The notes beneath the pieces were generated by a model that was not told the origin of the DNA, did no database searches, and saw nothing but the letters and a program-made list of their open reading frames with translations. 38,080 bases of DNA from Oscillospiraceae bacterium (GTDB lineage: Bacteria; Bacillota; Clostridia; Oscillospirales; CAG-272). This document shows, piece by piece, positions 7,335 through 16,429 of the stretch (its first letter is position 1; each line of letters begins with the position of its first letter). The translations under genes were made by a program, and so were the position numbers. The stretch covers positions 1 through 38,080 of the forward strand of contig SVSN01000022.1 in the NCBI GenBank assembly GCA_015064285.1, given 5' to 3'.

Positions 7335-7946
7335 TTATTTTCTTGTCTTCATGGTTCCGCAATATTCGTCGATCATATTTTCTGCGTGGTTCTTAACGAG
7401 CGTGGAATAATATGCGGTAACAATGACTGCTATACCGCGGGACAGCCGTTTTTTGGCGCCGGCCACCCGTTCTTCGTAACTTTCCACCACAGCAGCCACT
7501 ACTTCATCCAGATCGTTGAGCCCGGCGGATTCTCCGTCTGCCAGAATATCCACAGCGCGGCATACATAATCGTACAGCACGCTTTCCGGAATGATATCGT
7601 CTGTCACATCTCCCACCCGGCCGTTGATATAGGACAGTACCTGGGCGATGCGGGCGAGCTGCATGGTATCGCGCATCATGGCAATCAGCAGAATCCGTGC
7701 CAGATGTTCCTTGGTATAGTACTTTCCTTTCGGGCTTGCCACCCATCCCCGTTTGAGCCAGTTCTGCAGGGTGGTTCCGTCGATACCGGTGATTTCTCTC
7801 ACCTGGGTGAGCATGATCCCTTCGGTAATATAGAATACTTTATCCAGAAAGGATTCCCCGGCGGCTCCGTTCATTTTGGAACGGTCCACTACGGTTCCCG
7901 GAATGTAGCGGCTGCTGATGGTGGTACGTTTTTTGGTTCCTTCCAT
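7335..7946 (-). CDS. DUF1836-family predicted DNA-binding regulator
   Basis: The protein has 203 residues. The segment LTQVREITGIDGTTLQNWLKRGWVA, followed by KYYTKEHLARILLIAMMRD, is the MerR-like winged-helix core typical of DUF1836 proteins of Firmicutes. These are believed to be transcription regulators, but targets are not established. The rest is helical. The gene is first in a minus-strand operon with NfeD and flotillin, 34 bases before NfeD. A consensus promoter with a dyad in its spacer lies at 7998-8026. This suggests that the protein controls its own operon, including the flotillin genes. That control is inferred from position only. Confidence 0.8.
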   Translation of the reverse strand: MEGTKKRTTISSRYIPGTVVDRSKMNGAAGESFLDKVFYITEGIMLTQVREITGIDGTTLQNWLKRGWVASPKGKYYTKEHLARILLIAMMRDTMQLARIAQVLSYINGRVGDVTDDIIPESVLYDYVCRAVDILADGESAGLNDLDEVVAAVVESYEERVAGAKKRLSRGIAVIVTAYYSTLVKNHAENMIDEYCGTMKTRK

Positions 7947-7997
7947 ACGGCACCTCCGTTTCTTCTTTGTCTCACTGCCATCAGTGACTGTACCAAT

Positions 7998-8026
7998 AGT
8001 ATATCACACGTTCATGTGACTGTCAA
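7998..8026 (-). promoter_or_regulatory. Consensus promoter of the DUF1836-nfeD-flotillin operon
   Basis: On the minus strand TTGACA (8026-8021), a 17-base spacer and TATACT (8003-7998). The spacer holds an inverted repeat, TCACA (8004-8008) and TGTGA (8015-8019), placed as in MerR-type promoters. A GTGACTGT direct repeat also occurs at 7984-7991 and 8016-8023. Confidence 0.8.
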
Positions 8027-8056
8027 TAGGTTTCCGCAGAAAAAATAACAAAGCAC

Positions 8057-8085
8057 TTGATTTTTTTGAAAAAAACACGTATACT
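8057..8085 (+). promoter_or_regulatory. Promoter of the AraC-family gene
   Basis: TTGATT (8057-8062), a 17-base spacer made mostly of A and T tracts, and TATACT (8080-8085). It is divergent from the DUF1836 promoter 31 bases away. Transcription start near 8092 supports the ATG at 8149 over the one at 8098. Confidence 0.75.
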
Positions 8086-8148
8086 CTTCATGAAAGAATG
8101 AAAAAGACTCCCGACAGAGGCGAACGCCGGGAGATGGAAGGAAAACGT

Positions 8149-8970
8149 ATGGAAAACAGCCAGATCCAGTATACAAAGAAACCCTATGACGGCGGGGAAC
8201 TGTTTACGGTGCGTGCTGCCGGACGGACACAGACCACTTCCATGCAGCGTGTGCATCACGGGGAAGAAGACGGATACCGGCTGGAATATTTGCTGCAGGG
8301 AACCGGATATGTGCGCAGGGAAGAAGACGGACAGATGCTGCAGGTAACAGGCGGACAGATGCTTCTGATCCGGCAGGGCTGTGAGGCGACAATCTGGTCT
8401 GACAGAGAAATTCCCGGGGATCGGGTATGGTTTTTGCTGGAAGGGACACTGCTCTCCACGCTGTTTGCCCTGTACCGGATCCCGGATGTATATGCTGCTT
8501 CAGCGCCCTTACTGCCGGAATGCATGGCTCTCGGAGAACTGCTGGCATCCGGTGAGAAGGACCCCGGAATCTGCGGACAGGCAGCGGCACTCGTTTCTTC
8601 CATGCTGGTACGTACCATGGCTTCTGCCCTGTTTCCGGCTGAACCGGAAGACGAAAGTGTGGCGCGGCGGATGCAGATGTACATAGACAGTCACCTGTAC
8701 GAGGATCTGCGGCTGGATGGACTGGCGGTGCGGTTCGGGTATGCCAAGATGCACCTGATCCGCCTGTTCCGGGAGGAGATCGGGGTCACGCCCATCCAAT
8801 ATGTTCTGCAGAAGCGGATGGAGGCGGCCTGCCGGATGCTGACCGGAACGGTGATGTCCGTAAACGAAATTGCGGTACTGCTGCAGTATTCTTCCGCCCA
8901 GCATTTTGCGGCAGCATTCCGGAAGCATACCGGTGTTTCTCCCACGGAATACCGGAGAAAACAGAAGTAG
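8149..8970 (+). CDS. AraC-family transcriptional regulator
   Basis: The protein has 273 residues. Residues about 15-100 form a cupin-like ligand domain (YRLEYLLQGTGYVRREEDGQ, MLLIRQGCEATI). The last 100 residues form two helix-turn-helix motifs of the AraC/XylS type: DLRLDGLAVRFGYAKMHLIRLFREEIGVTPIQYV, then the conserved ending AAAFRKHTGVSPTEYRR. Such proteins usually regulate carbohydrate genes. No sugar gene adjoins it, so the target is unknown. ATG 8149 is preferred because GGAAGGA lies 6 bases upstream and the predicted transcript starts only a few bases before the upstream in-frame ATG at 8098. Confidence 0.88.
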   Translation: MENSQIQYTKKPYDGGELFTVRAAGRTQTTSMQRVHHGEEDGYRLEYLLQGTGYVRREEDGQMLQVTGGQMLLIRQGCEATIWSDREIPGDRVWFLLEGTLLSTLFALYRIPDVYAASAPLLPECMALGELLASGEKDPGICGQAAALVSSMLVRTMASALFPAEPEDESVARRMQMYIDSHLYEDLRLDGLAVRFGYAKMHLIRLFREEIGVTPIQYVLQKRMEAACRMLTGTVMSVNEIAVLLQYSSAQHFAAAFRKHTGVSPTEYRRKQK

Positions 8971-8981
8971 AGCGGCGGGAC

Positions 8982-9010
8982 TTGTATCTTTCAGACAGAT
9001 CTGATATAAT
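8982..9010 (+). promoter_or_regulatory. Promoter of mtaB
   Basis: TTGTAT (8982-8987), a 17-base spacer and TATAAT (9005-9010), with TG at 9002-9003 as an extended -10. It lies between the araC-type gene and mtaB, so mtaB can be transcribed independently. Confidence 0.75.
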
Positions 9011-9046
9011 GATAGAAAAGCAATCCACACAAAAAGGACGGAAATT

Positions 9047-10384
9047 ATGCCATTTCAGAAGACTGTAAGCATCATAACCCTGGGATGCCGGGTGAATCAG
9101 TATGAATCCGACGGACTGGCGGAGACTCTGACGGCGATGGGATTTTCCATTGTGCGTCCCGGTGAGAAGGCGGACATCACCATTGTCAATACCTGTACAG
9201 TGACCGGGGAAAGTGACCGGAAATCCAGGCAGATGATCCGTCGTGCGGCGGCTGAATCGGCTGTGATTGTTACCGGCTGCTATGGTCAGGTGGCGGGTGC
9301 GGAAGCGGCGCAGATTCCCGGCGTGGCATATGTCTGCGGCAATGGGGAGAAATCCCGGATTCCTCAGGTGGTTCTGGCGCTGGCGGAAGGACGGCCGGTG
9401 GAAAAAATGGGCGTGACCGATATTATGACGGCAGCCTATGATCCCATGCGGCGTCATGTACCCAGACGGTTCCGTTCCTTTATCAAAATCGAAGACGGCT
9501 GCGGCAACCGGTGTGCTTACTGCATTATTCCGGCGGCCAGAGGAAAGGTGCGCTCCCGTGACAGGGAAGAGATTCTCGAAGAAGCAGCGGCACTGGCGGC
9601 AGCGGGCTCTCCCGAGGTAATTCTGACCGGGATCGAGACGGCGTCTTACGGAATGGATTTTCATGGGGAGAAGAGGGAACGGTACGGCATGGCGCTGGCG
9701 TCTCTGCTGCAGGCGGTGGATCGGGTGCCCGGAATCCGCAGGATCAGTATGGGATCGCTGGAGCCTACAGTGATGTCGGCGCCTTTTGTGGAAGCGCTTG
9801 CCGGTATGGAACATCTGCTGCCCCATTTCCACCTGTCCATTCAGAGCGGTTCCTCTTCCGTTCTGCGGCGGATGCGGCGGCGGTATACGGCGGAAGCAGC
9901 GCTGGAAGCCATTGCCAGAGTGCGCAGTGCCATTCCGGGAGCCACATTCAGTGCAGATATAATTGTAGGTTTTCCCGGGGAAACGGAGGAAGAAGCGGCA
10001 GAAACCATGGCCTTTGCCAAAGAAGCGCGGTTTCTGCATCTGCATATTTTCCCTTATTCCAAACGGGCGGGGACAGAAGCGGCGGCGATGCCAGGACAGG
10101 TGCCGGAAAACGTGAAAAAAGCCCGGCTGAAGGCCCTGGAAGACCTGCAGGCCGGACTGCGGCTGGATATGCTGGAAACCTATGTGGATGATCACCGGGA
10201 AACGCCGGTATATGTACTGGTGGAACAGCAGAAAGATACTGTGGCCAACGGTCACAGTGAGCACTATGTGGAAATCGACATCGAGACGGATACCGATCTG
10301 AACGGACAGATCGTTCCTGTGGTGCTGACCGGGACGGACGGGAAAATCTGCTTCGGAAAAGTAAGAGACGGATGTATGAGATAA
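9047..10384 (+). CDS. mtaB: tRNA threonylcarbamoyladenosine methylthiotransferase MtaB
   Basis: The 445-residue protein has the three-part layout of radical-SAM methylthiotransferases. The N-terminal UPF0004 domain has cluster cysteines C14 (ITLGCRVNQYES), C50 (VNTCTVTG) and C78 (VTGCYGQ). The radical SAM core has GCGNRCAYCIIP with C152, C156 and C159. A TRAM-like C-terminal part binds RNA. LGCRVNQYES and the CAYCIIPAARG form point to MtaB, which adds a methylthio group to t6A37 of tRNA, rather than MiaB or RimO. The ATG follows AAAGGACGGA. It is a single-gene transcript between its own promoter and a 13-bp terminator. Confidence 0.9.
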   Translation: MPFQKTVSIITLGCRVNQYESDGLAETLTAMGFSIVRPGEKADITIVNTCTVTGESDRKSRQMIRRAAAESAVIVTGCYGQVAGAEAAQIPGVAYVCGNGEKSRIPQVVLALAEGRPVEKMGVTDIMTAAYDPMRRHVPRRFRSFIKIEDGCGNRCAYCIIPAARGKVRSRDREEILEEAAALAAAGSPEVILTGIETASYGMDFHGEKRERYGMALASLLQAVDRVPGIRRISMGSLEPTVMSAPFVEALAGMEHLLPHFHLSIQSGSSSVLRRMRRRYTAEAALEAIARVRSAIPGATFSADIIVGFPGETEEEAAETMAFAKEARFLHLHIFPYSKRAGTEAAAMPGQVPENVKKARLKALEDLQAGLRLDMLETYVDDHRETPVYVLVEQQKDTVANGHSEHYVEIDIETDTDLNGQIVPVVLTGTDGKICFGKVRDGCMR

Positions 10385-10403
10385 TAAGCATACAGTTCCG
10401 GAC

Positions 10404-10440
10404 AAGACTCTCCTTCTGTTTACGGAAGGGGAGTTTTCTT
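10404..10440 (+). terminator. Terminator of mtaB
   Basis: AAGACTCTCCTTC (10404-10416) pairs with GAAGGGGAGTTTT, allowing G-U pairs, and the run TTTTCTT follows. It lies about 20 bases after the stop codon. Confidence 0.75.
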
Positions 10441-10444
10441 ATGG

Positions 10445-10479
10445 AAAAAGCTCTCCTCTGTCACACAAGGGAGAGCTTT
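10445..10479 (-). terminator. Terminator of the HAD phosphatase/MutS-like operon
   Basis: On the minus strand AAAGCTCTCCC (10479-10469) pairs with GGAGAGCTTT (10456-10447), followed by more T residues. The stem begins inside the coding sequence: the last codons and the stop at 10461-10463 of the HAD gene lie within the hairpin. Confidence 0.75.
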
Positions 10480-11279
10480 GCATCAGTTGGATATCTTATT
10501 TCGTCTTCCAGATCGCGGATGATCCGGGCGATGGCTCCCTCGCCGGCGTGGACGGTGACCCGGTCGGCGGCGGCTTTGACACTGTCGTGAGCATTGGCAA
10601 CCGCATAACCGATGTCTGCTTCCCGTAGCATGGGAATATCGCCGTCCCAGTCCCCTGCGCAGACCAGAAGCCGGGAACCGGTACGTTTTTTCAGATTCCG
10701 TACGCCGGTACCCTTGTGGGCATGGAGCGCTGTAATCTGAAAGGCATTGGTACCGTTGGAGAGAGGATTGACAAGGCCGGCACAGCGTTTTCTGACTTCC
10801 GGCGGTACCGGGTCGGGGGACAGGCGGGGTTCTCTGAAATAAAACATGACCTTGCATACCCGGCCGTCAAAGGTTCTGATAAAATCCGCGGCGGCGGGAT
10901 CGTCAGACGGAAAGGGATAAGCGTCCGTGTCGGAGACGATACTGATTTTTACCACATCAGGACGCAGCATCAGCTCTTCGGTGATCTGCCGCCAGGCTTC
11001 GTCCATGAGAAACGTTTCCAGAACCGTATCGGTGGCGGGATCATAGATTTCCGTACCGCTGAGACCGATGATGGGGGCATTGGGACGGATGTCCATAGGG
11101 GCGCTTCTGCCCCGGCGGCCGGTGCACAGGGTAAAAAGACCGCCGTTGTCCATGAAATACTGCAGGGCTTCCATATTTTCTGCCGGGATACCGCGCGGAT
11201 ATGTTCCGATGGGATCGTGGGCACACAGGGTTCCGTCATAGTCGGAACAGAAAAGTACACCTTCAAAAATACCTGCCAT
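10461..11279 (-). CDS. HAD-superfamily (type IIB, Cof-like) hydrolase
   Basis: The protein has 272 residues. Motif I is CSDYDGTLC with the catalytic Asp pair at D13 and D15. A Ser/Thr motif (LCTGRRG, residues 52-58) follows. The C-terminal metal motif is VCAGDWDGDIPML. The cap position and the ending IGYAVANAHDSVKAAADRVT match Cof-type sugar or nucleotide phosphatases. The substrate is not predictable. It is the last gene of a three-gene minus-strand operon, starting 2 bases after the stop of the second MutS-like gene, so translational coupling is likely. The C-terminal codons are part of the terminator hairpin. Confidence 0.87.
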   Translation of the reverse strand: MAGIFEGVLFCSDYDGTLCAHDPIGTYPRGIPAENMEALQYFMDNGGLFTLCTGRRGRSAPMDIRPNAPIIGLSGTEIYDPATDTVLETFLMDEAWRQITEELMLRPDVVKISIVSDTDAYPFPSDDPAAADFIRTFDGRVCKVMFYFREPRLSPDPVPPEVRKRCAGLVNPLSNGTNAFQITALHAHKGTGVRNLKKRTGSRLLVCAGDWDGDIPMLREADIGYAVANAHDSVKAAADRVTVHAGEGAIARIIRDLEDEIRYPTDAKLSLV

Positions 11280-11281
11280 AG

Positions 11282-12856
11282 TTATGCCTCCTCCCGGAAC
11301 AGTTTGTACCGGGTACGGGGATCATCGCTGGTTTTGGCGATCACTGCCTGCCCCTTCATGGAAGAAAGCAGGGCGGTCAGGTGGGTGACGAATACAAACG
11401 TACCGCCGCAGTCCGCAATGTAGTGCAGGATGGGACAGATGCCGGCAGCACCTTCACCGTATGCGGTGGTCTGGAAAGTTTCGTTCAGCAGCAGCAGGGA
11501 ATCCGGTTCCATTTCGTCCAGCATCCGGGCAAGGGCAGCCGCTTCTTCTTCGAACCGGCCGGCGGCGGAACCGGAGACCAGTTCTCCTTCGGCGGTGGCA
11601 AACTGGGTATACAGCCGTTTGCGGATGCTGACAGTACCGCCGGAGGCAGGAATGGGCAGACCGCACTGGGCCAGCAGAATGGCGCTGCCTGCCGAACGGA
11701 GAAATACGGTTTTTCCGCTGTTGTTTTCCCCGTGGATCAGCATACCGGGCAGGACGGCGTTTTTTTCTTCCCCCCTGCCGCAGGACAGATGCACATCGTT
11801 GGGCACCACCCGGTCTTTGGGAGAACCTGCCAGCAGAAGAAGGTCATACAGGTTTTCGATTTCAATCGTGCCGGTTTCACTGGGAGTGATCTCCGGAAAA
11901 CAGGGGATGATGCCTTTTTCTTCCAGTGCATGCCGGTACCGGAGCACACCGAGATAGAAATACAGTTCGTCCTCCAGGAGGGAAAAACGGTCCAGCAGCC
12001 CCCGGAGCATGGCGGTCAGATACCGGTCGCATTCGCCGATGGCGCTGATGGTGATCTCCGTCTGGGTCTCCGGTTTCAGCGCACTGACAGGCTGGCCGAT
12101 CTCCGGCAGGGATGTTTCGGGTTTGGCGGTTTCTTCCGTGCCTTTCCCCCGGGTCAGCATCTGCCAGAGTCCTGCGGGCTTCTGTTTTTCTCTGGATGCC
12201 TGGGGACGGATGTGGGCAAAATCCCGGAGCAGAAAACCGCCGGTACGCAGTTCTTCGTCCAGGGTATATTCCACATCGTAGCGGCAGGCCTGGTTTATCA
12301 GTTTATGGCACCGGTCGGCAAATTCGATGAGCGGCTGGTGACTGCGCCATACTCTGTCACAGTTCTCTTTGAATACCGCAAAATCGGGCATGCAGTCCGG
12401 ATGATTTTCCAGAAGGAGAGATACTTCCCGGATCTGTGCCAGCGCCGAACGCAGATACATACAGGTCAGACCCAGTACGTCCCGGCCGGTGGTCAGCTGC
12501 AGGGTCAGATCGGATGGATTGGTACGCCGGTGGGCGAAGAGACGGCTTCTGTCCTGATCCCAGGCGTTTTTTGTCTGGTTCAGACGGCGGAAAATACTGG
12601 TCATGGTGTCCAGAAACTGGGGATGTTCCCAGAAAATCTGTCCTGTCCGGTACCGGTGGAGGATATCCTCCGGGGTTACGGAAGGAGAACACAGAACAGA
12701 AAGCAGGGCTTCTCTGGGAGCGGCTTCCGGGCACAGGAGCAGAAAGGTTTTGTCCAGCTGCAGATCCCGCAGAATGGCTCGGCCGGGTTCCTTTTCACCG
12801 GCGGTGAGCAGCGGAGCGGCTTCTCCGTTTTTTGTCAGCAGGCTGATACGGCTCAT
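11282..12856 (-). CDS. MutS-related ATPase, second of a pair
   Basis: The protein has 524 residues. The C-terminal third is a MutS-type ABC ATPase: VVPNDVHLS at 350, Walker A GENNSGKT at 376-383, and Walker B LLLLNETFQTT. A closing threonine/histidine segment FVFVTHLTALL completes the domain. The N-terminal 340 residues are helical, like the MutS lever region. They contain a low-complexity insertion (about 220-265, rich in Lys, Glu, Pro). The mismatch-recognition domain of true MutS is missing. Its ATG overlaps the TGA of the preceding MutS-like gene (ATGA), and its stop lies 2 bases before the HAD gene. Role unknown: possibly DNA-structure binding. The two paralogues may form a heterodimer, by analogy with eukaryotic MSH pairs. 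Confidence 0.82.
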   Translation of the reverse strand: MSRISLLTKNGEAAPLLTAGEKEPGRAILRDLQLDKTFLLLCPEAAPREALLSVLCSPSVTPEDILHRYRTGQIFWEHPQFLDTMTSIFRRLNQTKNAWDQDRSRLFAHRRTNPSDLTLQLTTGRDVLGLTCMYLRSALAQIREVSLLLENHPDCMPDFAVFKENCDRVWRSHQPLIEFADRCHKLINQACRYDVEYTLDEELRTGGFLLRDFAHIRPQASREKQKPAGLWQMLTRGKGTEETAKPETSLPEIGQPVSALKPETQTEITISAIGECDRYLTAMLRGLLDRFSLLEDELYFYLGVLRYRHALEEKGIIPCFPEITPSETGTIEIENLYDLLLLAGSPKDRVVPNDVHLSCGRGEEKNAVLPGMLIHGENNSGKTVFLRSAGSAILLAQCGLPIPASGGTVSIRKRLYTQFATAEGELVSGSAAGRFEEEAAALARMLDEMEPDSLLLLNETFQTTAYGEGAAGICPILHYIADCGGTFVFVTHLTALLSSMKGQAVIAKTSDDPRTRYKLFREEA

Positions 12857-14412
12857 ACTCTTGCTCCTTTCCGGCGCATTTCCGTCAGTCTTTCCGCCAG
12901 TCCCTCTTCCGTCAGCCGGTATTTCTTCAGGATATCTCCGGCAAAGGAGGAATCCGTACCGTCTATGCGGCGGATTTTCCAGGTGCGGCGGTTGTTGTCT
13001 TCTTCATCGATCACGGCTGCCAGGGTGGGAATTGCGCCGTGGGTCAGGGAATGGATATGGGTCACATACAGACCGAAAACGCCGGTAGCGTACATATCTT
13101 CTGCCAGACGGCGGGAATAGTCTTCGGATTTCTGTTCATCCGTACCGGAAAAGGTTTCGTTGAACAGGGCGACGGTGTCCTCATCCGCCAGAGCACGGAT
13201 TTCCTCCGCACGACGGACTTCATCTACGAAACGACCGGTATCTTCAAAATTTTCCGGAGAGGGAAAATGGGTGCACAGACGGCAAAACGGCCAGATCTCC
13301 CCGCTTGCGGCAGAAACGGGGCAGCCGGTCAGGAAGAAAAGAACCGCAATGCCCAGTGCGCGCAGGTAGGTGGTTTTTCCGCCGCCGTTGGCACCGGTCA
13401 CATAGAAAAAGTGGGAGCGGTCTCTGCCGGTCATGGTTACATCGTTGGGAACCACCGCTTCTCCCCGCAGTTCTCTGGCAGCCAGGGAAACATCCCGCAG
13501 ATCCCGCAGACGGATGCACCGCTCCCCGGCAACCTCCGGCAGGCACATGGGATATCCCGCTTCCCGCATCCGGCGGGTGTACAGGGCAGCTTCTCTGCAG
13601 AACTGGATTTCCTGCCGGTACAGCAGCACATCCGCTGTCCGGTATTCTTCTTCCAGCAGGGATCCGTAGTCTTCCACCATTCTCCGCGCTCTGTCCGGAA
13701 CATCCGGGTATACGATGCAGTAAGCGTCAATGACTGCTGGATCGGCACGATGGATCCGGGGGGCAGGCCAGGCATCGGCAATGCCCATTTCTTCAAAATA
13801 CTGCCGCAGGGTATCTTCGTAACGGGCGGATACCGCATAGGCAGTGACCGTGCCGTTCTGCAGCGTCAGACGGACATCCTCTCCCCGGCCGGCGCGGAAG
13901 GCATGGAGGGATTTTTCCAGTGACTGAATCCGTGTGTCAGCAAGCAGATTCCGGAAGCATGTGCATACCGGTGCGGCATAGCCGTATGTGTCCTCTCCGG
14001 CTTCTTCCGGCAGAAGAGCGGCAAAAACACGGGCCAGCTGCAGAAACCCGGCTGCGGCGGCGGGAAAGAGCAGACAGCGCCGGTCTTCCGGCAGTTCCGG
14101 GGCCTTATATCGGTAATACAGCCGTTCAAAGCGGGAGACTTCTTCCCCAAGATCGGTAAAAGCGGTCAGAAAAGCATCGTCTTCCGTCAGCCGCCAGATC
14201 AGCTTCTGGCGGGCACGGATTTCTCCGGCACTGCAGGGAAAGCGGAAATAGTTACTGATGAGAGGGGAAAAAGCGCCTTCCGGCAGCAGATCGTGCAGGA
14301 CATTTGCGGCGACCGGCCCGTCAGCCGGGGTCACCTTGCCGTCCGGCCCTAAGGGAAAGAACTCCCGGTTTCTGCCGGGACCGTCGTTCCACAGCAGGGA
14401 TGGATATTCCAT
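12853..14412 (-). CDS. MutS-related ATPase, first of a pair
   Basis: The protein has 519 residues. The ATPase domain shows AVVPNDVTMTG at 319-329, Walker A GANGGGKT at 340-347, Walker B DTVALFNETFSGTDE and the switch-like FGLYVTHIHSL. The N-terminus is a helical region without a MutS mismatch-recognition domain. ATG 14412 is chosen because AAAAAGGAGG lies 8 bases upstream. The frame stays open further upstream, antisense to upp, which is not credible. It overlaps the second MutS-like gene by the sequence ATGA, a typical coupling arrangement. Its promoter is at 14441-14469. The pair differs clearly in sequence and so has probably specialised. Confidence 0.82.
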   Translation of the reverse strand: MEYPSLLWNDGPGRNREFFPLGPDGKVTPADGPVAANVLHDLLPEGAFSPLISNYFRFPCSAGEIRARQKLIWRLTEDDAFLTAFTDLGEEVSRFERLYYRYKAPELPEDRRCLLFPAAAAGFLQLARVFAALLPEEAGEDTYGYAAPVCTCFRNLLADTRIQSLEKSLHAFRAGRGEDVRLTLQNGTVTAYAVSARYEDTLRQYFEEMGIADAWPAPRIHRADPAVIDAYCIVYPDVPDRARRMVEDYGSLLEEEYRTADVLLYRQEIQFCREAALYTRRMREAGYPMCLPEVAGERCIRLRDLRDVSLAARELRGEAVVPNDVTMTGRDRSHFFYVTGANGGGKTTYLRALGIAVLFFLTGCPVSAASGEIWPFCRLCTHFPSPENFEDTGRFVDEVRRAEEIRALADEDTVALFNETFSGTDEQKSEDYSRRLAEDMYATGVFGLYVTHIHSLTHGAIPTLAAVIDEEDNNRRTWKIRRIDGTDSSFAGDILKKYRLTEEGLAERLTEMRRKGARV

Positions 14413-14440
14413 GGGCAGAGCCTCCTTTTTGTTTTTCTCT

Positions 14441-14469
14441 ATTGTACTACAGATTCCGTAAGAATGCAA
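14441..14469 (-). promoter_or_regulatory. Promoter of the MutS-like/HAD operon
   Basis: On the minus strand TTGCAT (14469-14464), a 17-base spacer and TACAAT (14446-14441). It drives the three-gene operon down to the terminator at 10445-10479. Confidence 0.7.
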
Positions 14470-14528
14470 GCAACGGATGTTTTCTTTTTTGTCTGCCTGC
14501 GGATCCGGAAGAAATTTATCGGATTCCC

Positions 14529-14557
14529 TTGCAATCAGGAGGGAAGTGCGGTATAAT
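14529..14557 (+). promoter_or_regulatory. Promoter of upp
   Basis: TTGCAA (14529-14534), a 17-base spacer and TATAAT (14552-14557). The leader is about 60 bases long. I see no PyrR-binding stem or riboswitch in it. Confidence 0.8.
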
Positions 14558-14559
14558 AG

Positions 14560-15258
<699 letters not shown>

Positions 15259-15259
15259 G

Positions 15260-16249
15260 ATGCGCAGTTTTACTGTTAACCAAAACGACGCGGGGCAGCG
15301 CCTGGACAAGTTCATTGCCAAAACGGTCCGGGGACTGCCTCAGTCTCTTTTATACAAATACATCCGTACCAAGCGGATCAAGGTGGACGGAAAAAGAGCC
15401 CATGAAGGGGATATTCTGACCGCCGGATCGGTGGTGGAGATGTACATCCCCGATGAATTCTTCGGCGAAAAGGCAGCCGGCACGGAATATGACCGGGTGA
15501 AGCTGGTGCCGCAGATTGTGTATGAGGATGAGAACATCATTCTGTGCGACAAAAAGCCGGGGATCCTTGTCCATCTGGGGGACGAAGGAGACAAGAATAC
15601 CGCCGAGGGAAACGAAAGAGAAACACTGCTATTCGCCCTGCAGGCCTATCTGGTGAAGAAGGGCGAATACGACCCGGCTTCCGAAAATTCCTTTGCGCCG
15701 GCGCTTTGCAACCGGATTGACCGGAACACCGGCGGGATTGTGATCTTTGCCAAGAATGCTGCGGCACTGCGGTGCATGAATGAAGCCATCCGGGACGGAA
15801 AGGTGCATAAGAAGTATCTCTGTGCCGTTCACGGAAAAACCGGACCGGGAACGCTTTTGACCGGCTATCTGCGGAAGGATTACAAGACCAAAACGGTGAC
15901 TGTGTTCCGGGAAATGAAGCCGGGGGCAAAAGAGATCCGCACGAAGTACAGGACATTGGGATATAACCGGGAAAAAGATCTGTCTCTGCTGGAGGTGGAA
16001 CTTCTGACCGGACGAACCCACCAGATCCGGGCGCACATGGCTTTTGCCGGGTTTCCGCTGCTGGGCGAGGGCAAGTATGCCCATAACAAGGAAGACCGCA
16101 GGGCCGGGTTCAGCTATCAGGCGCTGTACTCATACAAGCTGTCCTTCGACGGGCTGGAAGACACGCCTCTTGCGGGGCTGATGGGACGGGAATTCTCTGT
16201 GGATAAGAAGAATATTTCTTTTCTGTCTCTGTTTAATGGCACTAAATAA
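15260..16249 (+). CDS. RluC/RluD-family pseudouridine synthase
   Basis: The protein has 329 residues. An N-terminal S4-like RNA-binding region (QRLDKFIAKTVRGLPQSLLYKYIRTKRIKVDGKRA) is followed by the catalytic domain. That domain contains LCDKKPGILVH, then NRIDRNTGGIVIFAKN, whose Asp is the catalytic residue of the RxDxxTxG motif, and later LLTGRTHQIRAHMAFAGFPLLGEGKY. It isomerises uridines, most likely in 23S rRNA. The exact position is not predictable. ATG 15260 lies one base after the upp stop with no clear ribosome site of its own, so translation is probably coupled to upp. A hairpin terminator follows at 16275. Confidence 0.9.
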   Translation: MRSFTVNQNDAGQRLDKFIAKTVRGLPQSLLYKYIRTKRIKVDGKRAHEGDILTAGSVVEMYIPDEFFGEKAAGTEYDRVKLVPQIVYEDENIILCDKKPGILVHLGDEGDKNTAEGNERETLLFALQAYLVKKGEYDPASENSFAPALCNRIDRNTGGIVIFAKNAAALRCMNEAIRDGKVHKKYLCAVHGKTGPGTLLTGYLRKDYKTKTVTVFREMKPGAKEIRTKYRTLGYNREKDLSLLEVELLTGRTHQIRAHMAFAGFPLLGEGKYAHNKEDRRAGFSYQALYSYKLSFDGLEDTPLAGLMGREFSVDKKNISFLSLFNGTK

Positions 16250-16274
16250 TGTATAGATAGGGACAAAAACCCCG

Positions 16275-16315
16275 GAAAAATCCAGTCGGTTGTGGAATCG
16301 GCTGATTTTTCTTTG
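16275..16315 (+). terminator. Terminator of the upp operon
   Basis: The arms 16275-16291 and 16296-16311 form a 16-bp stem with one bulged C, including GAAAAATC with GATTTTTC. The loop is GTGG, and T residues end the stem. Confidence 0.85.
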
Positions 16316-16334
16316 AAAAATTTCATGCTTCGTC

Positions 16335-16363
16335 TTGTTTTATATGCGGTTATATGGTATGAT
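16335..16363 (+). promoter_or_regulatory. Promoter of the rnf operon
   Basis: TTGTTT (16335-16340), a 17-base spacer and TATGAT (16358-16363). A second -10-like TATAAT at 16363-16368 could be used with a longer spacer. The leader to rnfC is about 60 bases and shows no obvious riboswitch. Confidence 0.6.
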
Positions 16364-16429
16364 ATAATAGTATGAGAATCCATTTACGGGATCGGAAACT
16401 GATATCCCGGGAATACGAGGTGAAAAAAC

